From the NCBI GenBank assembly GCA_963843565.1, contig CAWJKY010000003.1:2418001-2482000 (forward strand): a stretch of DNA of 64,000 bases, written 5' to 3'. Below the pieces are notes generated by a model. It ran no database searches. It saw only the letters and a program-made list of their open reading frames with translations, and had not been told where the DNA came from. Each line of letters opens with the position of its first letter. Position 1 is the stretch's first letter. This DNA comes from DASZQY01 sp963843565 (GTDB lineage Bacteria > Pseudomonadota > Alphaproteobacteria > Rhizobiales > Kaistiaceae). Of the stretch, positions 52,450 to 60,999 are shown in pieces. Position numbers and translations under genes: made by a program.

Positions 52450-54224
52450 TCGACCACCTCCGTCCAGCCTGTCTCGCGCTTCTGATCGGGGAGCGAAGGC
52501 ATAGGGACCATAGGGGTCTCTGACCCATTCCCGTGTGCCGGCCGTTCCGGTTTGGCATGGGGATCATAGGGGTCATAGGGATCACCGGAAGGAGCCGGCC
52601 CCCTATGACCCCTATGATGCCTATGGTTATTAGGGGCGTCCGTGCTTTCCATCCGATAGGTGGCCGCGCTCCAGTGGCCTGCGGCGGGTTGCCGATTGAG
52701 GACGAGCCCGGCGATCCTCGTACCGGCGAGCTTCCCGAACTGCGAGGAGATGAACTGCCGGCCACGTCCCTGGGGATCGATCAGACGAACGACATGTTCG
52801 TCGAGATCGCGCAGGGCCATCGGACGATCCTGGTGACGATCCCACCAGGCGCGAAACAGTTCGGCCGTAGCCTGCCGGCGTGTATCCCGCTCCTTAGCCT
52901 CGCCGAGGCGCTCGACCGGATCGCGACAACCGAGCGCTACAAGCGGATCGCGAACCCACCGCGACCATCTCTCGAAGCTGCCGATGGCGCGGCCGGCGGG
53001 CAGATCGTCGTGCAATCGTCCCCAGCGCCAGATCGTCAATGCTGCGGCAAGCAGCTTTCTCCGGTCGCGCCAGACATCCGCCTTGATGTCGTTCGGGAAC
53101 CTTCGCGCTTCCGGGTCCTCGATCTTCGGATCAAGCTCGATCGTGAGGAACCGGCGTGCGAGGTCCTCCGACACCGTAAGGCCGTTGCCGGTGAGCACCA
53201 CGAAGACGGTGGCATTGAGCGGCACCATCTGCGACCGCCCCAGCACCCGCACCCGCGCCGGGCGTTCGGTGATGGCGCTGGCGAGAAGGTCGGAGCGGAC
53301 GGCGAAGTTGTTGAGGTTGTCGAGGAACAGCATCGGACTACCGCCCATCAGTTCCGAGGAGATCCGCTTCTCCATCTCCTCGTGGCTCGATCCGCCGGTC
53401 ACCGCGTGCGGCTCGCGACCGAAGGCGACGACCGACATGCAGCGCGCCAGCAGCCCCTTCCCGGCGCCAGCGCCCGACATCGAGGCGGCTCGAATGAGAA
53501 CGCCGGGCGCCAGCGGCAGGCTCGGCCGGCAGACCGCCGTCAACAGCGCCGTCAGGAACGCGGACTCGTCCATCCCGGGTGCCTGGTCGGTGTCGACCAT
53601 GGCGACGCCGGCTCTCTCCACCATCGGCGCGTCGGCGAAGCAGAAGGTGCGGAAGGCATCCCGAAGAACGGCAAGCCCCGCTTCCGCATCGCTCCGGGTC
53701 GGTCGCTGCGGCATAAGGGAGACAAGGTCCGGAACCCGCTCGCACCAGATGCCGGTCGACGCGTCGTAGCCGACCGTGGCGTGGATGGCGCCGCTGTCGT
53801 CGAGGAGCGGTGCGGAGGCGATGCCGTTCAAGGGCGGCAGGCGCCATTCTCCCCGCCAGTCGAGATACATCGCCGCAAACTGACGCGGCAGGCGAACGTC
53901 GACCTCGACGATCTCGCCCTTCTTCTCCTTCAGCGAGTATGGCCGGCAGAAGCGGTGCGCGGTCAGGACGAGTCCGTCCGGCGTCAGCATCTGAGCCGCC
54001 ATGCCGTCCTGCGACTGATCGTGGGCAAGCCGCACCGGCACACCCCGGTCGTAGAGTTCACCGCTCTTTGCCAGAAGGTCCCGAAGCGTCTCCACCGTGC
54101 AGTCGGGCGCCGCGCTCTCGACCAGAAGCCTCGGCTTCGTGGCGGGACCGGCCTCGGCCGGCGCAGCCTCTGCCGCATTCTCGATCGCCTTCACGATCAG
54201 GTCCTCGCCGGCGCCGGCGGTCAT
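52446..54224 (-). CDS. Island replication ATPase (DUF927/D5-like)
   Basis: 592 residues from MTAGAGEDLIVKAIENAAEA; the ATG at 54224 overlaps the primase stop (ATGA). The ATPase core has ASMSGAGAGKGLLARC (P-loop), MLFLDNLNNFAV (Walker B) and VFVVLTGNGL (sensor 1). A C-terminal winged region (RGRQFISSQFGKLAGTRIAG) follows. The last ~60 residues are low complexity (HRHHRGHRGPAPSGDPYDPY) and arise from CATAGGGG-type DNA repeats. Probable helicase partner of the primase. Confidence 0.85.
   Translation of the reverse strand: MTAGAGEDLIVKAIENAAEAAPAEAGPATKPRLLVESAAPDCTVETLRDLLAKSGELYDRGVPVRLAHDQSQDGMAAQMLTPDGLVLTAHRFCRPYSLKEKKGEIVEVDVRLPRQFAAMYLDWRGEWRLPPLNGIASAPLLDDSGAIHATVGYDASTGIWCERVPDLVSLMPQRPTRSDAEAGLAVLRDAFRTFCFADAPMVERAGVAMVDTDQAPGMDESAFLTALLTAVCRPSLPLAPGVLIRAASMSGAGAGKGLLARCMSVVAFGREPHAVTGGSSHEEMEKRISSELMGGSPMLFLDNLNNFAVRSDLLASAITERPARVRVLGRSQMVPLNATVFVVLTGNGLTVSEDLARRFLTIELDPKIEDPEARRFPNDIKADVWRDRRKLLAAALTIWRWGRLHDDLPAGRAIGSFERWSRWVRDPLVALGCRDPVERLGEAKERDTRRQATAELFRAWWDRHQDRPMALRDLDEHVVRLIDPQGRGRQFISSQFGKLAGTRIAGLVLNRQPAAGHWSAATYRMESTDAPNNHRHHRGHRGPAPSGDPYDPYDPHAKPERPAHGNGSETPMVPMPSLPDQKRETGWTEVVE
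52499..52626. repeat. CATAGGGG repeat cluster with 18-bp perfect inverted repeat
   Basis: Left arm 52563-52580 (ATCATAGGGGTCATAGGG) and right arm 52601-52618 (CCCTATGACCCCTATGAT) are perfect reverse complements around a 20-base spacer with its own CCGG pair. Further units lie at 52499-52517. The cluster sits in the 3' end of the ATPase gene. Confidence 0.85.
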
Positions 54225-55105
54225 GATCGGCCCTCCTGGCCAGCCAAGAGGAGATCGTTGAAGTCCATGCCGGCCGGCGGGCGGGCGATCCGGACGCGCC
54301 GCCCGCTGTCGCGCCAACGGCAGGCTGCGGAGCGCGCCGCCGTCTCGCCCGGTTCGTCTCCATCGGCGAGCACGACGACCTCGTGCGTGGCGTCCGGCAA
54401 GGCAAGACTTCGGAGGCCCGAGGTCGACAGCGCCGCCCACGCCGGTCGGCCGGTTGCCTGCATCGCGGCGAGGCACGTCTCGACGCCCTCGCCGACGAGA
54501 AGATTACCACCGGCTTCATGTTCACCGAGCCGCACCGCACCACCACGACACGGTCCGAGCATCATCTTCTGCGGGACTACGGGCGCCTTCCCCGAGCCAT
54601 CGGCGGCAAGGAAAGTCCGGTGGATACCGACCGGCGTGCCGTCGATGCCGCGCGTCACCAGCGCCACCATCGCGGACCACACAGCACCGGACGGATGCTT
54701 CAGCGCCGGATGGAAGCGCAGGCTGGCAGGCGGACGAATGTCCAGTCCACGCGCCTGGAGGTACGTCTCGACAAGTGTCCCCCTGGCCGGGATGCATTGG
54801 TCCCATATCCGCATCGCGTGTGTAGTACGATCGCCGTCGCCACAACGGTGTTCCTCGACATCTGCCACCCGACGCGACGCGGCCGAGGATTGTCCGCTAC
54901 CCGCCATCCAGATGCCGCGGTCCTTCAGCGCGCCGATCACCTCCCACTGGGTGCATCCGGCGTGGCACTTCAGCAGAACCCGGCCGTCGTGCCCTTCGCG
55001 GATGGCGAGGCTGGGGGTCTTGTCGGCGTGCGCGGGGCACCGTGCTATCCAGTCCCGCCCAGCACGATGGCCGCCCAGCGCTCGGGCGATTGTCTCCGCG
55101 CTCAC
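54221..55105 (-). CDS. Toprim-domain DNA primase of the island
   Basis: 294 residues. N-terminal zinc-binding domain (RCPAHADKTPSLAIREGHDG, LKCHAGCTQWEV) and Toprim domain (NLLVGEGVETCLAAMQATGR, VVVLADGDEPGETAAR), the acidic Toprim motifs E and DxD-like being present. Makes primers for island replication, probably with the next gene. Stop and start overlap at both ends. Confidence 0.88.
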   Translation of the reverse strand: MSAETIARALGGHRAGRDWIARCPAHADKTPSLAIREGHDGRVLLKCHAGCTQWEVIGALKDRGIWMAGSGQSSAASRRVADVEEHRCGDGDRTTHAMRIWDQCIPARGTLVETYLQARGLDIRPPASLRFHPALKHPSGAVWSAMVALVTRGIDGTPVGIHRTFLAADGSGKAPVVPQKMMLGPCRGGAVRLGEHEAGGNLLVGEGVETCLAAMQATGRPAWAALSTSGLRSLALPDATHEVVVLADGDEPGETAARSAACRWRDSGRRVRIARPPAGMDFNDLLLAGQEGRS

Positions 55106-55485
55106 GACGCCGTCTCCCGAATTTGCTTGCGGCTTGAAATACGCCTTAGCGAACTGCTGGCCAGCGCGATGTAGGTGTAGTCGTCCGGACCGCGTCGTCG
55201 CTGAACGAGATGGGCGCGGCCGGACTTCGCCATGACCATGGTGGCATCGGCGACGCGGCCTAGTTCCTTCCGATCGTCCTCACCAAGACGGCTTCCGACC
55301 CTGCGGTCCATCGCGAGGAAGCCACGGTGGTACTCGAAACCGTCGCCAGCCGTAGCAACGTCAAACCAGCTATCCAGATCGGCCAGCGTCGCCTTGAGGA
55401 CCAGAGTGGGCCTGTCCCTCCGGCGTTTCGTGTCAGCCGATTGGCTGGCCGATTCACTGCGAACCGGGTCGAGGGGAGCCATCAC
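55102..55485 (-). CDS. Small hypothetical island protein
   Basis: 127 residues. Basic N-terminus, then LVLKATLADLDSWFDVATAG and a basic C-terminal half (MVMAKSGRAHLVQRRRGPDD). No family recognised. Lies between the sigma-like factor and the primase, with four-base overlaps to both, so it probably acts in replication or its control. Confidence 0.65.
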   Translation of the reverse strand: MMAPLDPVRSESASQSADTKRRRDRPTLVLKATLADLDSWFDVATAGDGFEYHRGFLAMDRRVGSRLGEDDRKELGRVADATMVMAKSGRAHLVQRRRGPDDYTYIALASSSLRRISSRKQIRETAS

Positions 55486-56489
55486 GAACTCCTCTCATCG
55501 GGCATGACATCATCGGCACCGACGGCCGCCTGCTGCGGTCCCGCGGTGCTCGTGTAGATCGCCATCAGCGGCGTCCCGTCGGCATGGATTCCCGCTTCTT
55601 CGAGGCGATAGGTCCGACGGGTTTTCAGAACGTCGGAAAGCTCCCAGCGGCGGAACAGACCCGGCACTCGGGTCAAATCATCGTTGTCGTCAGTGCAGTT
55701 CATAGGCCCTGCTCCATCTGCTTCTCGCGCAACTGCGCCTGCACGTGAAAAGCCAGGCAGGGTTCCCGAACGGGACATTGGATCGGAATAATCCTGGCGA
55801 AGCCTGCGGATGGCCCGCTGATAGCGTTTCCGGGCCGCTGCTTCTGTCAGACCGAGTTCGGCGGCGACCTCCACCTGCGAGAAGCCGTCAACTGCGACCC
55901 GGAGAACCAATCGGGCGTCGTCGCCAACGAGACGGGCGATATCGCGCTTGAGGAGTTCCTTCGAGACAAGAGGCTCCCGCGATCCGCCGACGATCTGGTC
56001 GACATCGAGTTCGACGCGGAGGCTTTGTCGTTTGGCCTCACGTGCATGATCGCGACCGAGGTCGCGCTCGATGTTCTTGAGGATCGTCGCCGCAATCCGG
56101 CGAACGCGCCGAAGGTCGAGGCCGTGAACCGCCTCGATGGTGCGGGCGAGGATGTTGGAGGCGATTTCGTCCGAGGCGGCAAGCTTGCGCCAGACCGACC
56201 GGCGCCGGATGGCATCGAGCCCGGGCCAGAGCGCCAGCAACATCAGAGTCAGCCCGCCATCGGCCACGAGGCCGCCGGACTGGACGACCTCGACCAGTGT
56301 CCGCAGGACGGTGTTCTTCTGTTCTGGTGTGTCGGAGCCGTAATGGAGTGCATCCAGCAGTGCCACCGGGTCGGCAAACGGTGACAGCGAGGTGTGCCTC
56401 TGCCGAAGATGATCGAAGGTGCGCTTGAAGCCGAGGCTGGAAGAAGCGTGCATAAGGTGCTGGTGGATTCCGTTCCACGTGGAGGACAT
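55482..56489 (-). CDS. Sigma-70 region-4-like regulator of the island
   Basis: 335 residues. Residues ~85-160 are helical with many arginines (LRRVRRIAATILKNIERDLG). A region-4-type HTH follows: DARLVLRVAVDGFSQVEVAA, then ELGLTEAAARKRYQRAIRRL. The last ~75 residues (MNCTDDNDDLTRVPGLFRRW, RRTYRLEEAGIHADGTPLMA) look like a separate small domain and could even be an independent gene fused here. First gene of the minus-strand replication unit. Confidence 0.72.
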   Translation of the reverse strand: MSSTWNGIHQHLMHASSSLGFKRTFDHLRQRHTSLSPFADPVALLDALHYGSDTPEQKNTVLRTLVEVVQSGGLVADGGLTLMLLALWPGLDAIRRRSVWRKLAASDEIASNILARTIEAVHGLDLRRVRRIAATILKNIERDLGRDHAREAKRQSLRVELDVDQIVGGSREPLVSKELLKRDIARLVGDDARLVLRVAVDGFSQVEVAAELGLTEAAARKRYQRAIRRLRQDYSDPMSRSGTLPGFSRAGAVAREADGAGPMNCTDDNDDLTRVPGLFRRWELSDVLKTRRTYRLEEAGIHADGTPLMAIYTSTAGPQQAAVGADDVMPDERSS

Positions 56490-56590
56490 CGGACGCCTGC
56501 CTTGCGGCCGGGCGTCCAGCGCCTCCTTCTGGCCGGGTCAGGGCGTCGCGCGCCTCTCGTGATTTCGGGGAGATGGGTTGAGCGATCGGG

Positions 56591-56836
56591 TCAGCGCGTG
56601 CCGACGGGCGCCTGGTTCAGAGTCCCGCAGCGGCGGCAGGTGGCCACCACCGGAAAGCCCACGAAGTACTCGTGCCCCCGCGCGAAACGCAGGTGCATGC
56701 GGCCGTCTCGGCGAACGCCGAGCAGCTTGTCACAGCGTAAGCAGCGCCATTCCGAGTTGGAGTCTGTGGGCTTGGTCTTCGTGGCGCCGGTAAAGCTCGT
56801 CGGGGGCGTAGGGCGCGATGGGAAGGGAGTCGGCAT
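56591..56836 (-). CDS. Com-like zinc-ribbon protein
   Basis: 81 residues. CLRCDKLLGVRRDG and CRRCGTLNQAPVG give two CxxC pairs and the R-C-G-T-L-N end typical of Mu-type Com proteins, which act as translational regulators of the mom methylase. A Com-like gene near a methyltransferase island fits, but the target here is not known. Confidence 0.7.
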   Translation of the reverse strand: MPTPFPSRPTPPTSFTGATKTKPTDSNSEWRCLRCDKLLGVRRDGRMHLRFARGHEYFVGFPVVATCRRCGTLNQAPVGTR

Positions 56837-56928
56837 GGGAGTGCTCCTCTAGTGAGTGAGCCCTTCCATTGGCCCGAGGAATCGGAGCTAGTCAGACCCG
56901 CCAATCGGAGCCGGATCGGAGCCGGCCG

Positions 56929-59196
56929 TCAGATGGCGATCTCCCATCTCCCTTTTCCGGGGCTTCTGAGGAAGTCGGCCTTTAGCTTGTCCCAGAGCGG
57001 CCGCTTGAAGATGTTCGAGAGTGACTGATCCTCAGCGATTCCCTTGACCAGATCTTCTGTCGCCATCGGCACTGGGCCCGTGTTGTGCGCATCGACCAGT
57101 CGCTGGATGACTTCGATGCGGTTTTCGCCCTTGACGTCGATGCTGCCTTTCCCAGGCACGAACAGAGTGGCGATGTTGTCCCCGACACGGGTGAGTTCGA
57201 CCGTCTGGCCACCGCGGGCCAATATCCGGTGTCGTCGGAACACTGACCGGAGCCTGTCCGCGACCAACGCGATCTCGGATTGGTCCTTGTCGATCTGGTC
57301 GGCCAGCGGCGTCAGAACGTTGGTCCCCAAGCACGGCCCGGGAGCATTGCCGGACTGCAGAACCAGCCCGATACCAAGGTTGTGGCGCGCCCGAAGCTCG
57401 GTATCGACGGCGGACCGAACCTTCTCCCGGTCGAGACCACGAGCGAGGTAGATCGGAACGTCGCGGCCGTCGACTTCGAGCGCCCCGAGGTAGAGGAGAT
57501 GGTCGGTCAACCCCTCGATGGCGGGCGCGTCCAGCGCCTGACCGAGACGTGTCTGCAGGTGCTGCGCGACCCAGCCATCGCGCACCCGAAAGATCCTATA
57601 GCGATCCGGGTCGCCGCCGGGCGTCACCTGTCCATCGGCGACCTTAAGGTCGGCCACCTTATGGTCGGCTGAGTCCGGATCAGCTCGCTCAAATCCGACT
57701 ACGACTTCGGCCGCAACCGGGCCTACGTCGTCTTCGTCGTCGATCAGATCATCGCCTTCCCAGCCAGCGGGCGCGAGAAATCCCAGCTCCGTCAAGAGGC
57801 CCGGATCGACTCCGCGATTCAGCAGCCAAGCGCCGTTGACCCTGTCTTCCCCGATATCCCAAATGGCCAGCAGGGCGGGTATGACCGCCACGCTCTCGGC
57901 ATCGCTTGGCGACCGACCATCGCGCAAGATCTTCCAGTTTCGAAGCAGACGATGCCCAAGAACCCGTTCGAAGGGATCGTCGAGGCTGAGAAGGCTGCTC
58001 GTGTTGCGATCGGTGAGCGTGAAGTCGAGAGTCTGCGGCTCTTCCCATCCGGCGCGGCGATACCGCACAGCTATCTCGACAAAGCGGATCGCGACCGCCC
58101 GCTCGAAAATCCTCGGGAGGCCCGGGTGGCTACCGATGATCTCGGAAATGTCCTGATCGATTGTGGTGGAAAGAGAGAGGCGATTGGCGAGATTGCCGAT
58201 GCTGATGTCAGCGCGGATCACTTGCGCGCGGTCGATCACCACGTCGTCGAATTCCGGCGGTTTCAGATCGAACCCCTTCAGGAATTGCGAAACGTCGTAA
58301 GCTTGGAAGTCGACGGGCTGCCTGGAATAGGTCTGATCGAGAGCCGTCTCGATGAAGCGTTCGGCAATGGTGTGCCTCAGCTTTCGGTTGCCTGCACGGA
58401 CATGGACCCGCCCGGTCGATGGAGTGTAGACGATCATCGCCTCTCCGGGCGGGCGGAAGTAGATCCTGGACCGATTGCCGTCGTCGTCGATCTCCCGGAC
58501 GCTTGTGGGGGGATCGGGATGAAATAACAGGTACATCTCTGCGGCCGGTTCGTCGCCGTCCTCGGGAATGTCGAATCTGTCGATGCTGTAGCCGTCGCCG
58601 CGATCCAGGCGCTTGTTGAGATCGGCAAGAAGCGTGTCGAGTACCGCGCTGCCCGTGTCCACGCCACCGCCAACCGCCGGCTCGGCCATGAAGGTCTGGT
58701 AGTGCTTGTCATAGCGCCGGTATAGACGGAGGTGCAGACTGTTTTCCGCCGCTTCGAACAAGCCATGTTCATTGGCGAAGGCCCAAAGGCTTCGCGCAAG
58801 TTTGTCCCGCTGGTTCAGCAGTATCTTGGCGCGCTCGGGCTCGAGCTTGGCGCTGGCGAGACCTTCGAGGACGTACTCGCCGCGGTCGCTCGCGATCGTG
58901 ACAACCCGGGCTGCTTCGGATTCGAGCGGACCCAGCCGGTCCTTGTTTTCTTGATTGAGCATGTTGCTTGCGGCGGACAGACCGTCCGGGTTGTTCGGAG
59001 CGAACCTGTAGGTTTCGAGCCAGCTCAGCCTCTCGAAAGCCTTGCTTCCGAGAAAAGCGGCCACAAGCGTGGGCTCCGATTCTTCGAATAGCCGGGAAAG
59101 GTTTGGGCAGGTCCTGGCTGGCGCTCGCACCATCGTCACCACCCCGTGCCGCAAGGGCCTCTCGACCAAGATCGGCGAGCGCGCATCTCTCATCAC
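56929..59196 (-). CDS. Large protein of unknown function
   Basis: 755 residues; I do not recognise it. No signal peptide, membrane helix or P-loop is visible. The N-terminal ~170 residues are helical (SRLFEESEPTLVAAFLGSKA). Acidic middle segments (GDDLIDDEDDVGPVAAEVVV) separate two mixed alpha/beta regions. The end (SLSNIFKRPLWDKLKADFLR, SPGKGRWEIAI) looks like a winged helix. The start may be 59196 (GTG) or a GTG/ATG about 60 bases later. It sits upstream of the replication unit in the same direction. It could be a defence or host-takeover factor; that is speculation. Confidence 0.7.
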   Translation of the reverse strand: MMRDARSPILVERPLRHGVVTMVRAPARTCPNLSRLFEESEPTLVAAFLGSKAFERLSWLETYRFAPNNPDGLSAASNMLNQENKDRLGPLESEAARVVTIASDRGEYVLEGLASAKLEPERAKILLNQRDKLARSLWAFANEHGLFEAAENSLHLRLYRRYDKHYQTFMAEPAVGGGVDTGSAVLDTLLADLNKRLDRGDGYSIDRFDIPEDGDEPAAEMYLLFHPDPPTSVREIDDDGNRSRIYFRPPGEAMIVYTPSTGRVHVRAGNRKLRHTIAERFIETALDQTYSRQPVDFQAYDVSQFLKGFDLKPPEFDDVVIDRAQVIRADISIGNLANRLSLSTTIDQDISEIIGSHPGLPRIFERAVAIRFVEIAVRYRRAGWEEPQTLDFTLTDRNTSSLLSLDDPFERVLGHRLLRNWKILRDGRSPSDAESVAVIPALLAIWDIGEDRVNGAWLLNRGVDPGLLTELGFLAPAGWEGDDLIDDEDDVGPVAAEVVVGFERADPDSADHKVADLKVADGQVTPGGDPDRYRIFRVRDGWVAQHLQTRLGQALDAPAIEGLTDHLLYLGALEVDGRDVPIYLARGLDREKVRSAVDTELRARHNLGIGLVLQSGNAPGPCLGTNVLTPLADQIDKDQSEIALVADRLRSVFRRHRILARGGQTVELTRVGDNIATLFVPGKGSIDVKGENRIEVIQRLVDAHNTGPVPMATEDLVKGIAEDQSLSNIFKRPLWDKLKADFLRSPGKGRWEIAI

Positions 59197-59313
59197 CGCG
59201 ACGATGTGGACGGATCGGACTTGCTCCGCGCGCTGAGCCTACCTCACTGAACCAATGGTTCCGATTGATTCAACCTACGATAATCACGGACAAATCCGCG
59301 AGCGGCAAGTCCC

Positions 59314-59335
59314 GACGGTAGTGGGTCAGTTTGAA
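59314..59335 (+). repeat. 22-bp inverted repeat, left
   Basis: Perfect partner of 60838-60859. Ends two bases before the stop codon of the small membrane protein. Confidence 0.85.
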
Positions 59336-59336
59336 C

Positions 59337-59609
59337 CTAGGTGCGCAAAAGCTGTCGAACGTACACAATGGCCGCTCCGGCCCCTGCGCCGAGCGCGGGC
59401 CAGAAGACCATCGTCAGCCAGCAGCGAGCCAGGAATCCCGGCCAGTTTATCCGCATGAAATATTCGCTCGGGCCGCCGACATGGAAGAAGCCGCGGCCGC
59501 AGACCGGGAGCTGGTAGTTCACGAAGATCACCCCGACGATAGCGCCGAGCGCGGCTGCGATCACCAGCGCCGCTTGATGTTCACGTTTCCATGTCAGCGG
59601 GTTTAGCAA
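59337..59609 (-). CDS. Small two-helix membrane protein
   Basis: 90 residues from a TTG at 59609; a later start is possible. Hydrophobic helices ALVIAAALGAIVGVIFVNYQ and LTMVFWPALGAGAGAAIVYV flank a cysteine-containing loop. No known family. It starts within the 3' end of the IS1 fragment and ends at the repeat boundary. Confidence 0.5.
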   Translation of the reverse strand: MLNPLTWKREHQAALVIAAALGAIVGVIFVNYQLPVCGRGFFHVGGPSEYFMRINWPGFLARCWLTMVFWPALGAGAGAAIVYVRQLLRT

Positions 59610-59752
59610 TTTCCCAAGCCTCCAGAACCTTCACGATATCACCAATCTCCCAAAGCCGGTCAGTGACACCAGCGGCCATCGCCGGGCTGACGCGAAGGGT
59701 CTTATGGATGCGGACGAAGTTATAGTACATGAAGTGAATTTTCCGCCGCCTT
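59581..59752 (-). pseudogene. IS1-type transposase C-terminal fragment
   Basis: Reads HFMYYNFVRIHKTLRVSPAM, AAGVTDRLWEIGDIVKVLEA and WEIAKPA. This is the C-terminal end typical of IS1-family transposases in alphaproteobacteria. All catalytic residues are missing; upstream the frame changes into the antisense of the ImmA-like fragment. Confidence 0.72.
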
Positions 59753-60223
59753 TTGCTACCTGCCAGGAGCTTTGCGAATGAACTCTCCGCGCCAACTCTC
59801 GATGCCATGCTGGCACGTAAGGATCGGTGGAAGGTGTCTGTTGGTGTGATGATCGTCAGATCGGAACACATCGGACTGACGACGCCTGAGCAAACGAAGC
59901 GCCTTTGGATCAACTACAATCGTCGTGGCTGGCGTGGGGAAGAGCCGCTTGATCGGACCATTAAGGCGGAGGAGCCGCGCATTCTTCGCCGCAGCTTCGA
60001 CGCGCTTGTAGAAGAGGGCATTAGGACACCAGCGCAGGTAGTTGATGATCTATGTTTGCCGCCTCGGGAAATTGAGGCGTTGTGGTCCCTGCCAGCCGGG
60101 CGCTTGTCTGGCAAAGACGCCGATGTGAAGGCTTTCCCGAAGTTGAAGGCGTCGGCAGTCGATGCCGCGACCTCCAGCAGCGGTGAGGTAATCTCGCTTC
60201 TGGATCACAAGAGGATCAACTAG
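59753..60223 (+). pseudogene. ImmA/IrrE metallopeptidase C-terminal fragment
   Basis: LPARSFANELSAPTLDAMLA, KDRWKVSVGVMIVRSEHIGL and RLWINYNRRGWRGEEPLD match the C-terminal part of HTH-ImmA/IrrE proteins (DUF955). The N-terminal HTH and HEXXH peptidase motif are lost at the IS1 junction. Ends with a four-base overlap with the stop of the convergent gene. Confidence 0.72.
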
Positions 60224-60465
60224 CTCTTGCGCCAGCGCTTTAGCGCCGCGGCCTGAGCAATCTCGCGGCGGCGTTCCGGGCTCATTTTCGCAGATCGGGC
60301 CTTGCCGCCCTTGAGTCCACCGCGCCTACCGAGGGCCACAGCGGCGGGGTCCTTGCCCTGTTCCTCCGGCGTCGGTTCGCGATCCGTCGCCTCGCCAGTC
60401 GCGATATCAGCTATCCGCTTGGCAAGTTGGTTAGGGTCGCGGGGGCGTTTGGGGGGCTTAGTCAT
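60220..60465 (-). CDS. Small basic conserved protein (histone-H1-like pattern)
   Basis: 81 residues. MTKPPKRPRDPNQLAKRIAD, then REPTPEEQGKDPAAVALGRR and GGLKGGKARSAKMSPERR. The GG[LR]KGGKAR block is widespread in proteobacteria in similar small basic proteins. Function not known; DNA or RNA binding is suggested by charge. Confidence 0.72.
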   Translation of the reverse strand: MTKPPKRPRDPNQLAKRIADIATGEATDREPTPEEQGKDPAAVALGRRGGLKGGKARSAKMSPERRREIAQAAALKRWRKS

Positions 60466-60470
60466 TCAAC

Positions 60471-60842
60471 CTAGTCCGCGACGTTGACGGCACGAAACTC
60501 GCCGGTGCCCTCATTCAGTTCAATCAGGCGCATCATCATTCGCGGCTGAGGGTAAGCTTCCGCAATTTCCCGCGTTCGAGCGTTGACATCGTTCGCAACG
60601 GTGATGACCACCCGAAACAAGCCATCACAGTGGTCGCGAGCCCATTTCAGATTGTCGATCCGCTCCCGGTTGCCGTGCCGACCGCGCCAGACTGCAAGGT
60701 TCGGGAGTCCGATCGTGTTGTATTCGATTGGGCGGACCTTGTAGTTGAGCCGATCTTTCCAGACCGGGCATTGCACCTCCGTCCAGCCATCATACAGGAC
60801 AAATGGTGGAGATTCGACGGAAGCGAAGCGACCCGAATTCAA
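60471..60842 (-). CDS. Conserved hypothetical protein, 5' end at the inverted repeat
   Basis: 123 codons of open frame. WTEVQCPVWKDRLNYKVRPI, GLPNLAVWRGRHGNRERIDN and LFRVVITVANDVNARTREIA look protein-like and neighbour the small basic protein in the same direction. The only start is a TTG inside the right inverted repeat, so the true N-terminus may have been cut. No function can be given. Confidence 0.55.
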   Translation of the reverse strand: MNSGRFASVESPPFVLYDGWTEVQCPVWKDRLNYKVRPIEYNTIGLPNLAVWRGRHGNRERIDNLKWARDHCDGLFRVVITVANDVNARTREIAEAYPQPRMMMRLIELNEGTGEFRAVNVAD

Positions 60843-60859
60843 ACTGACCCACTACCGTC
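60838..60859 (-). repeat. 22-bp inverted repeat, right
   Basis: Exact reverse complement of 59314-59335. Confidence 0.85.
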
Positions 60860-60999
60860 CCGACGGCTTCCACCTTTCCTGCATCCCGTTCCTCTGAACT
60901 GTCCCATGCCGGGCCATCGGGTGGCTTTTGATCTTTGACGAAGCCACAAACCCGGCCGCGCTCGAGATGAAACACCCGACCCCGCTCCCGCCCGGCCAG

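Larger units (their letters stand above)
59314..60859. mobile_element. 1.5-kb unit bounded by 22-bp perfect inverted repeats
   Basis: Left end 59314-59335 (core GGTAGTGGGTCAGTTTGAA) and right end 60838-60859 are exact reverse complements. The unit carries a membrane protein, an IS1-type fragment, an ImmA/IrrE fragment and two small genes but no intact transposase, so it is either a non-autonomous element or a chance-bracketed decay region. Sequence GTGGGTCA-TTT resembles some IS21 ends, which is only a suggestion. Confidence 0.55.

Noticed and set aside
51931..52626. CATAGGGG units as a CRISPR array
   Set aside because: Units are 8-9 bases, appear in both orientations and within coding sequence; no regular repeat-spacer pattern and no cas gene.
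52533..55235. 900-codon open frame on the plus strand opposite the primase and ATPase genes
   Set aside because: Translation is rich in Arg, His and Pro with no domain, and the minus strand carries recognisable genes with chained starts. It is an antisense shadow in GC-rich DNA.
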